Shown: positions 7,633 through 16,555, counted from the stretch's first letter. The stretch: DNA of 64,000 nucleotides from Epsilonproteobacteria bacterium tcs-49 (GCA_002049495.1 LLYS01000002.1:1-64000); one strand, 5' to 3'. Notes: generated by a model from the letters alone, not told the origin. Translations and numbers: made by a program.

Positions 7633-8398
7633 TCCGGATCTCCTCTACAAGTTCAATACCGAAGCGTTCGGCGACCCGCCGTTTTGCTTCTTCTATCAAC
7701 CAGAGGGCATCTGCGAAGCTGCCTTCTCCCGCGTTGATGAGAAAGTTCGCGTGTTTGTCGCTGAAGGCAAACCCGCCTCTTCTGTACCCCTTTAATCCCA
7801 CCGCTTCGATCAAGCGTCCGGCATAGTCTCCTGCGGGATTTTTAAAACAGCTGCCCGCACTGGGTTCTTTAGGCTGATTTGATCGCAGCCGCCGCAGTTT
7901 TTCCACGATAGTCGTATCAAAACCTTTTTCTTTGCGAAATACCGCTTCAAAGACGATACCGCCCAGTTCCGCATTGCGGTAGGTATGGGGAATCTTCTCT
8001 TTCTCAACGCAGCCGTGCCGGGTGCGCAGCCAAAGCAGCCGGTCAAAGATTTCCCACCCTTTCAATCCGGCGTTCATCTTGAGCAAGCCTCCCAAACACC
8101 CCGGCAAAGAGGCTAAAAATTCAAAACCGCCGAGATCGTGTTTTTTGCAGTAGCTCACGATCTTTCCGGAGGGCGTTGCCGCGCCGATCGTGAGGGTACG
8201 ATCATCTTCTTTGATATAGTCGAAATTTTTGGAAAGCTTCATCAGGTTTTTGGCTTCGGGGGCGACAAGGAGATTGTTTGCCGCTCCGATGATGGTATGG
8301 TCTTCGGGGATATCGGTTTCGTCGGTGATGTGAAAAACCTCCAGCACGGGGCCGCACTTGATGCTGGAGTATTTGGAAAAATCGATAGTTTTTTTCAT
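7622..8398 (-). CDS. murB: UDP-N-acetylenolpyruvoylglucosamine reductase MurB
   Basis: FAD enzyme that reduces the enolpyruvyl group to lactyl, giving UDP-N-acetylmuramate for peptidoglycan. The FAD-binding PP-loop region has the GAANNLLV segment. SLPGCLGG and the active-site serine motif SAGSCFKNP are clear, and the C-terminal GIELVEEIRIIR is typical. At 258 residues it is a short MurB, as in Campylobacter and Helicobacter. It begins immediately after the fliQ stop codon, the fliQ-murB order I know from Campylobacterota. It belongs to the mqnD-fliQ-murB transcript and overlaps the yceI-like gene by 11 bp. Confidence 0.92.
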   Translation of the reverse strand: MKKTIDFSKYSSIKCGPVLEVFHITDETDIPEDHTIIGAANNLLVAPEAKNLMKLSKNFDYIKEDDRTLTIGAATPSGKIVSYCKKHDLGGFEFLASLPGCLGGLLKMNAGLKGWEIFDRLLWLRTRHGCVEKEKIPHTYRNAELGGIVFEAVFRKEKGFDTTIVEKLRRLRSNQPKEPSAGSCFKNPAGDYAGRLIEAVGLKGYRRGGFAFSDKHANFLINAGEGSFADALWLIEEAKRRVAERFGIELVEEIRIIR

Positions 8399-8662
8399 TT
8401 AGCCCGTGATCGTTTTTATCTGGCTCCACAGCGTCGTGGTAAAATCCATCACGTGTCCGAGCATCCAGGGCATCAGTACGATCAAAACCACTCCTACGAT
8501 CAGAATTTTCGGGATAAAGCTCAGCGTCATCTCATTGATCTGCGTGGTGGCTTGGAAGATACTGATCGAAAGTCCGGCGATAAGCCCCGCCATGAGCATC
8601 GGCAGTGCCAGCAGCAGGGTCAGGTGCATGGTTTCCAGACCGATTTCAATATATTTTTCCAT
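8399..8662 (-). CDS. fliQ: Flagellar export apparatus protein FliQ
   Basis: Small inner-membrane component of the flagellar type III export gate, working with FliP and FliR. The 87-residue protein has two membrane segments (about 16-38 and 50-75) and the family signatures ALPMLMAGLIAGL and FQATTQINEMTLSFIPKI. No other flagellar gene is in the window. The placement between mqnD and murB is a scattered flagellar arrangement common in this phylum. Its presence suggests a flagellated cell, consistent with the chemoreceptor at 39.8 kb. Confidence 0.94.
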   Translation of the reverse strand: MEKYIEIGLETMHLTLLLALPMLMAGLIAGLSISIFQATTQINEMTLSFIPKILIVGVVLIVLMPWMLGHVMDFTTTLWSQIKTITG

Positions 8663-8671
8663 ATGTTGCTC

Positions 8672-9541
8672 CTAACTAAACCGCAACTCTTTATATTCGC
8701 GCGGGAGGGTATAATCCTCGGCACTGATGGGCATATCGTACAAGCCGTTCTCATACCCCAGGGCAAAAAGTTTGTTCAGGGCTTCATACTGCTTTTCGTT
8801 GAGGGTGACGGAGTTGTCGTTGGCGTAAAGATCCAGATACTTGTCCAACTCCTGTTCATCGATACGTACCAGGCCGCGTTCTAGCAGCATCTTCGCCAAG
8901 GTGCGGCGGTTGCGGTTTGCCACGTCCACGGCCTTGGTCAATACGTCTTCATATTCGATCGCTCTGTTTAGGGGCAGGGAGCGGCGGATCGCCATCCCCC
9001 CAAGGGGCAGCGGGAGCTGCTCGTCGCCGGAAAGCTCGGTCCAGATCTCCCACAGCTCCCTTTCCACTTCCAGGCGCTCATCGAAGTTGAGGATACTTTC
9101 GTGGATCAGCACGCCCGCGTCCACTTCGCCGTCAAGGACCGCTTGTTCGATTTCGAGGAAGTTTTTATATACCGGGCGCGCTTCGGGATAAGCGATACGA
9201 AAAAGCAGGGCGTTGGTGGTGTACTCGCCGCTGAGGGCGACTTTGAAGTTACGTTTGAGCTTTTTTCCCTTTTGCTTGATCAGTTTGGGACCGTACCCCT
9301 CTCCAAAGCTAACCGCCGTGCTCAGCAGGGCGTAATCGTCTTTGATATAGGGGTAGAGTCCAAAGCTGATCGCGCTGATATCGTATTCCCCCTCCAGCGC
9401 TTTTTGATTCAGGGTTTCGATATCCAGTCCGATGTTGTCAAACTCTACACTTTGGGGCTGTACCCAGCCGAATTTGATGGCGTAGTACATGAAGATATCG
9501 TCCGCATCGGGGGAGTGGGCAATGGTGAGTTTTTTTCGCAT
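8672..9541 (-). CDS. mqnD: Futalosine-pathway menaquinone enzyme, MqnD type
   Basis: Periplasmic-binding-protein fold enzyme of the futalosine route to menaquinone. MqnD converts cyclic dehypoxanthine futalosine to 1,4-dihydroxy-6-naphthoate; MqnA of the same fold acts on chorismate. The 289-residue protein opens with IAHSPDADDIFMYYAI, matching the SPxxDxF region of MqnD. It also has GVLIHES and PLPLGGMAIRR, as in MqnD relatives. It has no signal peptide, as expected for a cytosolic enzyme rather than a transporter binding protein. It is the first gene of a minus-strand unit with fliQ and murB. MqnA is the alternative; I favour MqnD. Confidence 0.75.
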   Translation of the reverse strand: MRKKLTIAHSPDADDIFMYYAIKFGWVQPQSVEFDNIGLDIETLNQKALEGEYDISAISFGLYPYIKDDYALLSTAVSFGEGYGPKLIKQKGKKLKRNFKVALSGEYTTNALLFRIAYPEARPVYKNFLEIEQAVLDGEVDAGVLIHESILNFDERLEVERELWEIWTELSGDEQLPLPLGGMAIRRSLPLNRAIEYEDVLTKAVDVANRNRRTLAKMLLERGLVRIDEQELDKYLDLYANDNSVTLNEKQYEALNKLFALGYENGLYDMPISAEDYTLPREYKELRFS

Positions 9542-9589
9542 CGGGATAAACCTTGTCTGTTATAAAAATTTCCAATCTTAACTGGTGTA

Positions 9590-9598
9590 ATTATAACA
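9590..9598 (-). promoter_or_regulatory. Extended -10 promoter for mqnD-fliQ-murB
   Basis: On the minus strand TG-T-TATAAT reads from 9598 to 9590, about 50 bases before the mqnD start codon. The element sits in a small palindrome (GTGT...ACAC). No -35 is obvious. Confidence 0.5.
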
Positions 9599-9649
9599 CA
9601 AGATTGCAAGATCCCGCCCGAAGCCCGTAGCCGGGGGGAGACCCGGAGG

Positions 9650-10237
9650 TTACAGGAAGTTGTTCCGCAGGGTCCGTTCTAAAGCGTCGAGTTCACTTTG
9701 CAGGTCCATATCCCCTTTGTAAACGTCAAACACCGCATGGCTTTGAAGCTGTTTCGCCCCGCAGAATTGAAAAATCTTATGCACCGAGAAGTTGGCCTGA
9801 TCCAGGCTCAGCCCCTCAAAAAACCCCTCGGGATTGGAGAATTCGCTTTTGGGGCAGTTGTACGTCAGCGAAAGCATATAATCGCGCCCTTGCAGCAAGC
9901 CGCCGCTGCCGTATTTTTTGGAAGCGTCTTCCCGGCTGCGCCCGTCGCCCGCGTAGAGTTTTCCCTGGTTGGAGGTAAGCACTTCGTCAAAATACTTTTT
10001 CGCGATCCAGGGGACGCTCATCCAGTAAACGGGGTATTGGAAAAAGATATGATCCGCATCGAGAATCTTTTGCGCTTCTTCGTCGATGTCGTAACCGTTT
10101 TCGATCACCGTATGGGTGACGGAGAAACCGTTTTGGGTAAAGAAGCGTTCGGCACCGTCGATGAGAGACTGCGTCAAGTTGCCCTCGGCAAAACCGGGAT
10201 ACTTTTGGTGGGCGTTGATAATAAGTACCTTTTGCAT
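9650..10237 (-). CDS. mdaB: MdaB-like NAD(P)H quinone oxidoreductase
   Basis: Flavodoxin-fold flavoprotein that reduces quinones by two electrons and is linked to oxidative stress protection in Helicobacter. The 195-residue protein begins MQKVLIINAHQKYPGFAEGNL. It has the HIFFQYPVYWMSVPW segment and the RDYMLSLTYNCP region typical of MdaB. The start at 10237 follows a strong AAGGAG; an in-frame start 15 codons earlier lacks this. It is a single gene, with divergent recA upstream. NQO1/KefF-type reductases are the nearest alternative families. Confidence 0.85.
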   Translation of the reverse strand: MQKVLIINAHQKYPGFAEGNLTQSLIDGAERFFTQNGFSVTHTVIENGYDIDEEAQKILDADHIFFQYPVYWMSVPWIAKKYFDEVLTSNQGKLYAGDGRSREDASKKYGSGGLLQGRDYMLSLTYNCPKSEFSNPEGFFEGLSLDQANFSVHKIFQFCGAKQLQSHAVFDVYKGDMDLQSELDALERTLRNNFL

Positions 10238-10471
10238 CGCTATACTCCTTTTAATTCTGAAAGTAGGACTGCTATGAAGCATGGTAACACAACGTACTTA
10301 AATTTTCTTTTCCGATTATGGAGTGTAATTGCGGTGTAACCGTAAAAGAAGATAATAGCGGCGCTGTCCGCAGCATTTGCAGCCGGGAAGATATCAATCT
10401 AAAATTTATCTTCTATTGGATAAAATATGATATTAACTCTATAAACTCAAATTCAAAAAAGGTCATGCAAA

Positions 10472-11512
10472 ATGGATAGCAATAAGCAAAAAGCCCTCGA
10501 TATGGCAATGAAGCAGATCGACAAAGCGTTTGGCAAGGGAACGCTGCAGCGATTGGGCGACAAAAAGATCGAACCGATCGCGTCGATCAGCACCGGTTCC
10601 ATCGGATTGGATATGGCTTTGGGCGTTGGCGGCGTACCCAAAGGCCGTGTCGTGGAGGTATACGGACCGGAAAGCTCGGGGAAAACCACGTTGGCGCTGC
10701 AGGTGATCGCCGAAGCGCAGAAAAAGGGTGACACCTGCGCCTTTATCGACGCGGAACACGCCCTGGACGTCTATTACGCGAAAAACCTCGGAGTGGATGT
10801 GGAAAACCTTTTGGTTTCCCAGCCCGATTACGGGGAGCAGGCGCTGGATATCCTCGAAACACTCGCTCGAAGCGGGGCGGTGGATCTGATCGTCGTGGAT
10901 TCCGTAGCGGCACTGACGCCAAAAAGTGAGATCGAAGGGGAGATGGGTGATACCCACGTGGGCCTTCAAGCCAGACTGATGAGTCAAGCGCTGCGAAAAC
11001 TCACCGGAATCATGAGCAAGATGAACACCACCGTGATCTTTATCAACCAGATCCGTATGAAGATCGGTTCCATGGGCTACGGCAGTCCCGAAACCACTAC
11101 CGGCGGAAATGCGCTGAAGTTTTACTGCTCCGTGCGGATCGACGTGCGGCGGATCGCTTCTTTGAAACAAAGCGATGAGCAGATCGGTAACCGTGTGCGG
11201 GCCAAGGTGATTAAAAACAAGGTCGCGCCTCCTTTTCGACAGGCGGAGTTTGACATCATGTTCGGTGAAGGGATCAGCAAAGAGGGCGAGCTGATCGATT
11301 ACGGCGTAAATCTCGATATCGTGGATAAAAGCGGCGCGTGGTTCAGCTACGAGGATAAAAAGCTCGGACAGGGGAAAGAGAAAGCCAAGGCGCATCTCAA
11401 AGAAAACCCCGAAGTCGCTCAGGAGATCGAGGAGAAAGTGAAAAACGAGATGGGGATCAACAAGATGCTGGAGATGGATCAAGACGAAATCAACACCAGC
11501 GACGATAATTAA
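10472..11512 (+). CDS. recA: Recombinase RecA
   Basis: DNA strand-exchange protein and co-protease of the SOS response. The 346-residue protein has Walker [10 protein letters not shown] at 65-73, the [14 protein letters not shown] Walker B region and the DNA-binding loop regions ending in GGNALKFY. The C-terminus is acidic ([15 protein letters not shown]), as usual. A weak extended -10-like TGATATTAA at 10428-10436 lies upstream. I see no obvious LexA box. Eno follows after 74 bp, with a small hairpin between them. Confidence 0.98.
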   Translation: MDSNKQKALDMAMKQIDKAFGKGTLQRLGDKKIEPIASISTGSIGLDMALGVGGVPKGRVVEVYGPESSGKTTLALQVIAEAQKKGDTCAFIDAEHALDVYYAKNLGVDVENLLVSQPDYGEQALDILETLARSGAVDLIVVDSVAALTPKSEIEGEMGDTHVGLQARLMSQALRKLTGIMSKMNTTVIFINQIRMKIGSMGYGSPETTTGGNALKFYCSVRIDVRRIASLKQSDEQIGNRVRAKVIKNKVAPPFRQAEFDIMFGEGISKEGELIDYGVNLDIVDKSGAWFSYEDKKLGQGKEKAKAHLKENPEVAQEIEEKVKNEMGINKMLEMDQDEINTSDDN

Positions 11513-11526
11513 TAAACGAAACGAAG

Positions 11527-11543
11527 AAACGGCTTTGCCGTTT
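11527..11543 (+). terminator. Small hairpin between recA and eno
   Basis: AAACGGC (11527-11533) pairs with GCCGTTT (11537-11543) around a 3-base loop, 15 bases after recA. The T-run is only four bases and partly in the stem. It could attenuate transcription from recA into eno or protect the recA mRNA end. Confidence 0.4.
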
Positions 11544-11586
11544 TCGGAGTGGAGCTGAAGTATGAAAAAAACAGTAAAGGAATCAA

Positions 11587-12849
11587 ATGGTTTTTATCGA
11601 TGATGTAAGAGCGGATGAGGTACTTGACAGCCGGGGTAACCCCACGGTTCGAGCGACGGTAACACTGAGTGACGGCACCGTTGAAAACGCGATCGTTCCC
11701 AGCGGAGCGAGCACGGGAAGCAAGGAGGCGCTGGAGCTTCGAGACGGCGGAGACCGGATGATGGGCAAAGGGGTACTCCAAGCGATCGAAAACGTCAACG
11801 TTTCCATCGCCGACGAGTTAATCGGGATCAGTCCTTTCAATCAGGCGGAGATCGACGGAATCATGAAAGAGCTTGACGGGACGGAAAACTACTCCAACCT
11901 CGGTGCCAATGCGGTTCTTGGGGTTTCCATGGCCGTTGCCAGAGCCGCGGCCTCCTCTTTGGGGCTGCCGCTGTACCGCTACCTGGGCGGTGCCAACGCC
12001 AGAGCGCTTCCGGTACCGATGTTTAATATCATCAACGGCGGGAGCCACGCCAACAACTCCGTGGATTTTCAAGAGTATATGATTATGCCCGTGGGCTTTG
12101 ACAATTTCGACGAAGCGCTCCAAGCCGCTGCGGAGGTGTACCACCACCTCAAAAAGATCATCGCCGGGATGGGTGAAAGCACCGCATTGGGCGACGAGGG
12201 CGGTTTTGCACCGAATTTGAAAGACAACGAGGAACCGATCAAAGTGATCATCGAAGCGATCCAAAGCGCGGGATACGACACCGATCGGATCAAGATCGCC
12301 ATGGACGTGGCAAGCAGCGAGTTTTACGACGACGGTCGTTATGAACTTGCCGGAGAGGGTAGAAGCCTCAGCAGCGAAGAGATGGCGCAGTATCTCAAAG
12401 AGTTGTGCGACAAGCATCCCATCGTTTCCATCGAAGACGGTTTGGACGAAAACGACTGGGAGGGTTGGAAGAAGCTTACAGAACTCGTCGGTGACAGTGT
12501 GCAGCTTGTGGGGGACGATCTGTTCGTAACCAATAAAAAGATCCTGGCCGAGGGGATCGAAAAGGGGATCGCCAACTCCATTTTGATCAAGCCCAACCAG
12601 ATCGGAAGCGTCAGCGAAACGATGGAAACGGTACGGTTGGCGCAAAGAAACGGCTACACCTGCGTTATGAGTCACAGAAGCGGCGAAAGCGAAGATGCTT
12701 TTATCGCGGACTTCGCGGTAGCGCTCAATACCGGCGAAATCAAAACCGGTGCCACCGCGCGCGGGGAGAGAAACGCCAAGTACAACAGGCTTCTGGAGAT
12801 CATGGGAGAGTTGGGAACCTATGAGTATCTGGGCAAAGAGCTGTTTTAA
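11587..12849 (+). CDS. eno: Enolase
   Basis: Glycolytic and gluconeogenic enzyme interconverting 2-phosphoglycerate and phosphoenolpyruvate, with magnesium. Full length at 420 residues. The N-terminal SRGNPTV and GASTG loops, the [10 protein letters not shown] metal-ligand segment, VGDDLFVTN, the catalytic-lysine region LIKPNQIG and the SHRSGE signature are all intact. It follows recA in the same orientation and precedes the FtsB-like gene, the order I know from Campylobacter. Confidence 0.98.
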   Translation: MVFIDDVRADEVLDSRGNPTVRATVTLSDGTVENAIVPSGASTGSKEALELRDGGDRMMGKGVLQAIENVNVSIADELIGISPFNQAEIDGIMKELDGTENYSNLGANAVLGVSMAVARAAASSLGLPLYRYLGGANARALPVPMFNIINGGSHANNSVDFQEYMIMPVGFDNFDEALQAAAEVYHHLKKIIAGMGESTALGDEGGFAPNLKDNEEPIKVIIEAIQSAGYDTDRIKIAMDVASSEFYDDGRYELAGEGRSLSSEEMAQYLKELCDKHPIVSIEDGLDENDWEGWKKLTELVGDSVQLVGDDLFVTNKKILAEGIEKGIANSILIKPNQIGSVSETMETVRLAQRNGYTCVMSHRSGESEDAFIADFAVALNTGEIKTGATARGERNAKYNRLLEIMGELGTYEYLGKELF

Positions 12850-12869
12850 AAAGCATCCTTGCAAGATAA

Positions 12870-12887
12870 GCCCGGAGCTTTCCGGGC
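12870..12887 (+). other. GC-rich hairpin before the FtsB-like gene
   Basis: GCCCGGA (12870-12876) pairs with TCCGGGC (12881-12887), loop GCTT. It lies 20 bases after eno and just ahead of the ribosome binding site of the next gene. There is no T-run, so it is more likely an RNA-stability or translation element than a terminator. Confidence 0.4.
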
Positions 12888-12902
12888 GTGGGGAGAGTAG
12901 TT

Positions 12903-13175
12903 ATGCAAGAGCATGAGATCGCCTTTGAAACGGGCCGGGGCCCGAAATCTTTTTTTGGAATTTCCTATAAGAAACTGGTCGCGATTATCGCGATCGTCGT
13001 ATGTATAGGCATCTATATCGGGATTTTGCTTTTTGGGGAAAACTCCGTGACGCAGTACTTTAAGCTGCAGGAACAAAAGCAGCAGTACCGCCAGCAGGTG
13101 CTGTCTTTGCAAAAGGAAAATGCGAAGTTGCAAAAAGAGTATTTCGAACTAAAAGAGGTGCAGCCGCAAGAGTAA
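12903..13175 (+). CDS. FtsB/DivIC-like septum formation initiator
   Basis: Small bitopic division protein. The family (FtsB in Gram-negatives, DivIC in Gram-positives) links FtsL and FtsQ in the divisome. The 90-residue product has a cytoplasmic start of about 23 residues, one membrane helix at roughly 24-45 and a coiled coil at about 52-85 rich in Q, K, E and L. The start at 12903 has GGGGAGAG upstream; an in-frame GTG 15 bases earlier would lie inside the hairpin region. It sits between eno and the AMIN-domain gene, as in other Campylobacterota. The assignment rests on topology and position rather than a strong motif. Confidence 0.7.
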   Translation: MQEHEIAFETGRGPKSFFGISYKKLVAIIAIVVCIGIYIGILLFGENSVTQYFKLQEQKQQYRQQVLSLQKENAKLQKEYFELKEVQPQE

Positions 13176-13202
13176 ATCAAACCGCCGCCGCGGAAAAGAG
13201 GA

Positions 13203-13802
13203 ATGAAGATGAGAATCGTACTACTAGCACTGCTTTGCATAGGGTTGCTTGAAGCCCGGGAAAACCCTTTCAAACCGATGGTTGAAACCCAGCAGATGCC
13301 CGTAACCGACAACACCCCCACCGTAAAAAAAGATTTTCAAAGCCGGGAGATTCAACTGCCAAACGGGGCAAAGATATTGAAATTTATCGATCTGTACTAC
13401 CAGGACAGTACGGGGGAGGTGCGCAAAAAAACGGTGACCATCGACCAAAAGATCGACTGGCATCTCCCCCTGCGCCTTTCCCACCAGAAAAAGCAAGAAA
13501 GCGTGCAAAAGCGGTATGAACCGATCGCGGGGACGGCGATTGTGCAAAAGGGAAGTTCCGTAATTATCGAAACCGCCGACAAACTGCTGCGCAACTTCCA
13601 TCTGGCCGATCCGTTTAAGGTGATTCTCGATTTTAAAAGCGGCAAAAGTTTTTATACCAAGAGCGTTTCTATGAAGCCGCCTTTCAAAAAGGCGGTGATC
13701 GGCGATCACCGGGAGTATTATCGCGTCGTATTCGAACTTGATGCGGTCTATGAGTATGAGCTCAGACAAACGGCGCAAGGAGTTGTTCTTGAATTTGAAT
13801 AA
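13203..13802 (+). CDS. AMIN-domain periplasmic protein
   Basis: Exported protein with an AMIN domain, a beta-rich module that binds peptidoglycan or targets envelope proteins to the septum or to pores. Of 199 residues, about the first 18 form a signal peptide (ending LLEARE). The C-terminal half carries the AMIN pattern: DKLLRNFHLADPFKVILDFK, then ...YRVVFELD...GVVLEFE. A second ATG at 13209 has better spacing from the AAGAGG ribosome binding site, so the true start may be two codons in. It overlaps aroK by 14 bp. The neighbouring FtsB-like gene supports a cell-envelope role. Confidence 0.75.
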   Translation: MKMRIVLLALLCIGLLEARENPFKPMVETQQMPVTDNTPTVKKDFQSREIQLPNGAKILKFIDLYYQDSTGEVRKKTVTIDQKIDWHLPLRLSHQKKQESVQKRYEPIAGTAIVQKGSSVIIETADKLLRNFHLADPFKVILDFKSGKSFYTKSVSMKPPFKKAVIGDHREYYRVVFELDAVYEYELRQTAQGVVLEFE

Positions 13803-14283
13803 TATTATCCTCATCGGCTTTATGGGGTGCGGTAAAACCTCCATCGCCCGTGCGCTTTCCAAGCGTTTGGGGTACTATTTTATCGATACGGACGTGCTGA
13901 TCGAAAACTATGAGGGCAAGGAGATCGTTAAAATTTTTGCCAAACACGGGGAGGGGTACTTCCGGGATTTGGAGCGGCTTACCTTTACCTGGATGAAGGG
14001 TTCTTTGCTCAACAGCGTCGTGGCCACCGGCGGCGGGTTTGTTAAAAGTGTTTCCGAGCTGAGTCCGCTGGGGAAAGTGGTGTTTATCGACCTGAGTCTG
14101 GAGGAGGTGAAAAAGCGCCTGGATATCAAAGAGACCGATAAGCGCCCTTTGGCTAAAAGCGAAGACTTGAAACAGCTGTTCCAAAGCCGCTACCGGCTCT
14201 ACAAAGACGCCGCCGATATCATAATCGATGCCGATGAGAAGGGGATTGAGGAGATTTTGGATGAGATAGAGGCGGCACTGTGA
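13789..14283 (+). CDS. aroK: Shikimate kinase
   Basis: Phosphorylates shikimate at the 3-hydroxyl in the route to chorismate. P-loop GFMGCGKTS is near the start. It is followed by the IDTD motif for shikimate and magnesium, the GGG (ATGGGFV) substrate motif and the lid region with RPLA. I choose a TTG start at 13789 because AAGGAG lies seven bases upstream and the protein then begins right before the first beta strand. Upstream in-frame starts (13738, 13741) would add about 16 polar residues inside the AMIN gene. The end overlaps folB by 4 bp (GTGA). Confidence 0.9.
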   Translation: MNLNNIILIGFMGCGKTSIARALSKRLGYYFIDTDVLIENYEGKEIVKIFAKHGEGYFRDLERLTFTWMKGSLLNSVVATGGGFVKSVSELSPLGKVVFIDLSLEEVKKRLDIKETDKRPLAKSEDLKQLFQSRYRLYKDAADIIIDADEKGIEEILDEIEAAL

Positions 14284-14600
14284 CGATCCATATCCAAAAG
14301 CTGCGCTTTGAAACGATCATCGGGATTTTGGACTTTGAGCGTATCACCCCCCAACGGGTAGAGATCGATTGCGCTTTGGAGTATGAACGGGGTTTTGTGG
14401 ATTACGCGCAGGTGGTCCAACTCATCAAACGGGAGATGGATAAAAACCGTTTTGAATTGATCGAGGAAGCTCTTGAAACGTTGGCACGGGAGATTAAAAG
14501 CCGTTATGAGGACGTATCGCGGCTGGAGTTAAAGATCATGAAACCCGATATCATGGAAGATTGTGAAGTGGGAGTTTCAAAAAAGTTTAATTTTTGCTGA
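14280..14600 (+). CDS. folB: Dihydroneopterin aldolase-like protein FolB
   Basis: Folate-pathway enzyme that cleaves dihydroneopterin to 6-hydroxymethyl-dihydropterin. The 106-residue product begins TIHIQKLRFETIIGILDFER, the conserved G-x-x-xxER substrate region. It includes the FELIEEALETLAREI helix with the active-site glutamate. It starts with GTG overlapping the aroK stop. The divergent C-terminal lysine region (KIMKP) is still recognisable. In Campylobacter a folB gene precedes the cosR gene, as here. Confidence 0.82.
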   Translation: MTIHIQKLRFETIIGILDFERITPQRVEIDCALEYERGFVDYAQVVQLIKREMDKNRFELIEEALETLAREIKSRYEDVSRLELKIMKPDIMEDCEVGVSKKFNFC

Positions 14601-14605
14601 AATTA

Positions 14606-14614
14606 TGATATAAT
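14606..14614 (+). promoter_or_regulatory. Extended -10 promoter for the cosR-type regulator
   Basis: TG-A-TATAAT at 14606-14614 starts six bases after the folB stop codon and lies 41 bases upstream of the regulator start. It is the same nonamer as at rimO and at 56425, so the regulator can be transcribed independently of the aroK-folB unit. Confidence 0.6.
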
Positions 14615-14654
14615 GCAAATAAATTTTACGCAAATATAAAAGCAGAGGTGTTTT

Positions 14655-15329
14655 ATGAGAATACTTTTAATAGAGGATGAAATCACACTCAATAGAACTT
14701 TGGTCGAGGGGCTTAAAGAGTTCGGCTACCAAAGCGACGTTGCCGAAAGTCTGAGTGACGGAGAGTACTATCTGGATGTGAGAAATTATGATCTTGTATT
14801 GATGGATTGGATGCTGCCCGACGGTAACGGGGTGGATATCATCCCCAAAATTCGCCAAAGCGCTCCGAAAACGGCCATCGTTGTCATCTCTGCAAAAGAT
14901 GATAAAGAGAGCGAAATCCAGGCACTGCAAGCCGGTGCGGACGATTATATCCGCAAACCTTTCGATTTTGAAGTTTTGATCGCAAGATTGGAAGCCAGGC
15001 TTCGTCTCGGCGGCAGCAACATTATCGAAATCGGCGATCTCGTGATCAATCCCGAAGAGGAGAAGATTACGTATAAAAACAAAGACGTGGAGCTCAAGGG
15101 CAAACCCTTTGAAGTGTTGACGCACCTGGCCAAGCACAGAGATCAGATCGTTTCCAAAGAGCAGCTTCTTGATGCTATCTGGGAAGAACCGGAGCTGGTA
15201 ACGCCAAACGTGATCGAGGTTGCGATCAATCAGATTCGCCAAAAGATGGATAAACCGCTCAATATCGCGACTATCGAAACCGTCAGAAGACGAGGCTACC
15301 GGTTTTGCTTTCCCAAAAAGAAAGCTTAA
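14655..15329 (+). CDS. cosR: CosR/HsrA-type OmpR-family response regulator
   Basis: DNA-binding response regulator of the essential CosR (Campylobacter) / HsrA (Helicobacter) group, which controls oxidative-stress and metabolic genes. The receiver domain (1-120) has a complete phosphorylation site: acidic E7, D8 and E9, phosphoacceptor D51, switch S79 and K101. This is unlike Helicobacter HsrA, which as I recall lacks the aspartate. The C-terminal winged helix (about 125-224) is nearly the CosR/HsrA sequence, with KGKPFEVLTHLA and ETVRRRGYRFCFP. It has its own extended -10 promoter. The next gene, a histidine kinase, overlaps it by 25 bp, while CosR and HsrA are orphans elsewhere. Confidence 0.92.
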   Translation: MRILLIEDEITLNRTLVEGLKEFGYQSDVAESLSDGEYYLDVRNYDLVLMDWMLPDGNGVDIIPKIRQSAPKTAIVVISAKDDKESEIQALQAGADDYIRKPFDFEVLIARLEARLRLGGSNIIEIGDLVINPEEEKITYKNKDVELKGKPFEVLTHLAKHRDQIVSKEQLLDAIWEEPELVTPNVIEVAINQIRQKMDKPLNIATIETVRRRGYRFCFPKKKA

Positions 15330-16555
15330 GACACAAGTTTCTCCTGTGGCTGACGGCAGCGATCGTTTTACTGCTGCTGCTGCTGCTGTCTTTCGCGATT
15401 TTTTATATCCACACCAACAACCGGATTACACAAAACCTCAATAACCGCCTTGATAACGTTGCGCAGCAGTTGATCAAAGAAAGCGACGACAGATTGTTTC
15501 ACCTGGCCGAGTCTTTCGGCGTTCGGGTGAGCATCGTAGCGCACTGTGAGGATGACGGGCTGTTTGAAAAGCAGGAGCGCTACTATCTGCGCAAAAGTTA
15601 CAAATATCAGGGGGTTTTTATGACGGTGGTCATGGATGTGACCAATACCAAAAAACTCGAAGCCGATATGCTCAATGCGATTATGCTGCTGGTGATTTTG
15701 ACTACCGTAGCGATCCTGACCTACGTGGGCTATTTGACCAACACCTTTTTACAACCCATCTTCCAACTCTCCAATAAACTCTCCGATATGAATGAAAACT
15801 ATATGAAAGCGATCGATATCGACAATCTGCCCGAAGAGTTCAAGTCGCTGGGGAAATCGATCAATTCGCTGGTAAACCGTATCCAAAACTATATCAAATA
15901 CCAAAAAGAGCTTTTTACCGGTGTTTCGCACGAGCTGAAAACCCCCCTTGCGGTACTCAAGACGAAAAACCAGGTGGTGCTGATCAAAGATCGCGACAGG
16001 GAGAAGTATAAGCAGACACTGAAAGAAAACAATAAAATTATCGACGAAGTCAACAGCATGGTCACCACCGTCTTGGAGTTCGGCCGGCAGGAATCGGCGC
16101 AGTTTGAAGCCGCGCAGGAGATCGACCTGATGGATTTTTTCCGAAAAAAGATCGACAATTTCAAAGTGATCACCCACGACAAGACGATCATTGAAAAGGT
16201 TCCCGAACAGAGTCTTTATCTGGAGATCCAACCCACCCTGCTCAATCAAATCTTTCAAAACCTGATGCAAAACGCGATCAAGTTTGCCAAAGAAACGATC
16301 ACCGTTTCAATCATCGTCCATCCGGAGCGGGTGATCGTCGAAATCGTGGATGACGGCGAAGGGATCGAGGAGGGGATCGGTATCTTCGCCCCCTTCAAGC
16401 GCTCCAGCAGCTCCCAGGGAATAGGCCTTGGACTCTATCTCGCAAAAAGTGCCGCAAACGCCATAGGTGCCCATATCGATATCAAAAACGGTGCCAAAGG
16501 CGGTGCGAAAGCGACTATCGAAATTGACAAATCCCCATCGTGTAAGCTTACTTAA
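15305..16555 (+). CDS. Sensor histidine kinase adjacent to the CosR-type regulator
   Basis: Membrane sensor kinase of 416 residues. TM1 is at about 12-35 and TM2 at about 123-145, enclosing a sensor segment of some 85 residues. A linker and the dimerisation domain with the phospho-accepting H209 (GVSHELKTPLAVL) follow. The ATPase domain carries the N box (NLMQNAIKFA), a G1 box (DDGEGI) and G2 (GIGLGLYLAK). The start is a TTG inside the end of the regulator gene, giving a 25-bp overlap; it lacks a strong ribosome binding site, so coupling is likely. It is the obvious partner of the upstream regulator. The signal sensed cannot be read from the sequence. Confidence 0.9.
   Translation: MLSQKESLRHKFLLWLTAAIVLLLLLLLSFAIFYIHTNNRITQNLNNRLDNVAQQLIKESDDRLFHLAESFGVRVSIVAHCEDDGLFEKQERYYLRKSYKYQGVFMTVVMDVTNTKKLEADMLNAIMLLVILTTVAILTYVGYLTNTFLQPIFQLSNKLSDMNENYMKAIDIDNLPEEFKSLGKSINSLVNRIQNYIKYQKELFTGVSHELKTPLAVLKTKNQVVLIKDRDREKYKQTLKENNKIIDEVNSMVTTVLEFGRQESAQFEAAQEIDLMDFFRKKIDNFKVITHDKTIIEKVPEQSLYLEIQPTLLNQIFQNLMQNAIKFAKETITVSIIVHPERVIVEIVDDGEGIEEGIGIFAPFKRSSSSQGIGLGLYLAKSAANAIGAHIDIKNGAKGGAKATIEIDKSPSCKLT

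Noticed and set aside
9631-9646. GC-rich hairpin after mdaB as a terminator
   Set aside because: The stem is only five pairs with a G-rich loop and no T-run on the relevant strand, so I do not list it as a feature.
10463-11482. 339-codon minus-strand open frame
   Set aside because: Antisense to recA; no ribosome binding site or domain.
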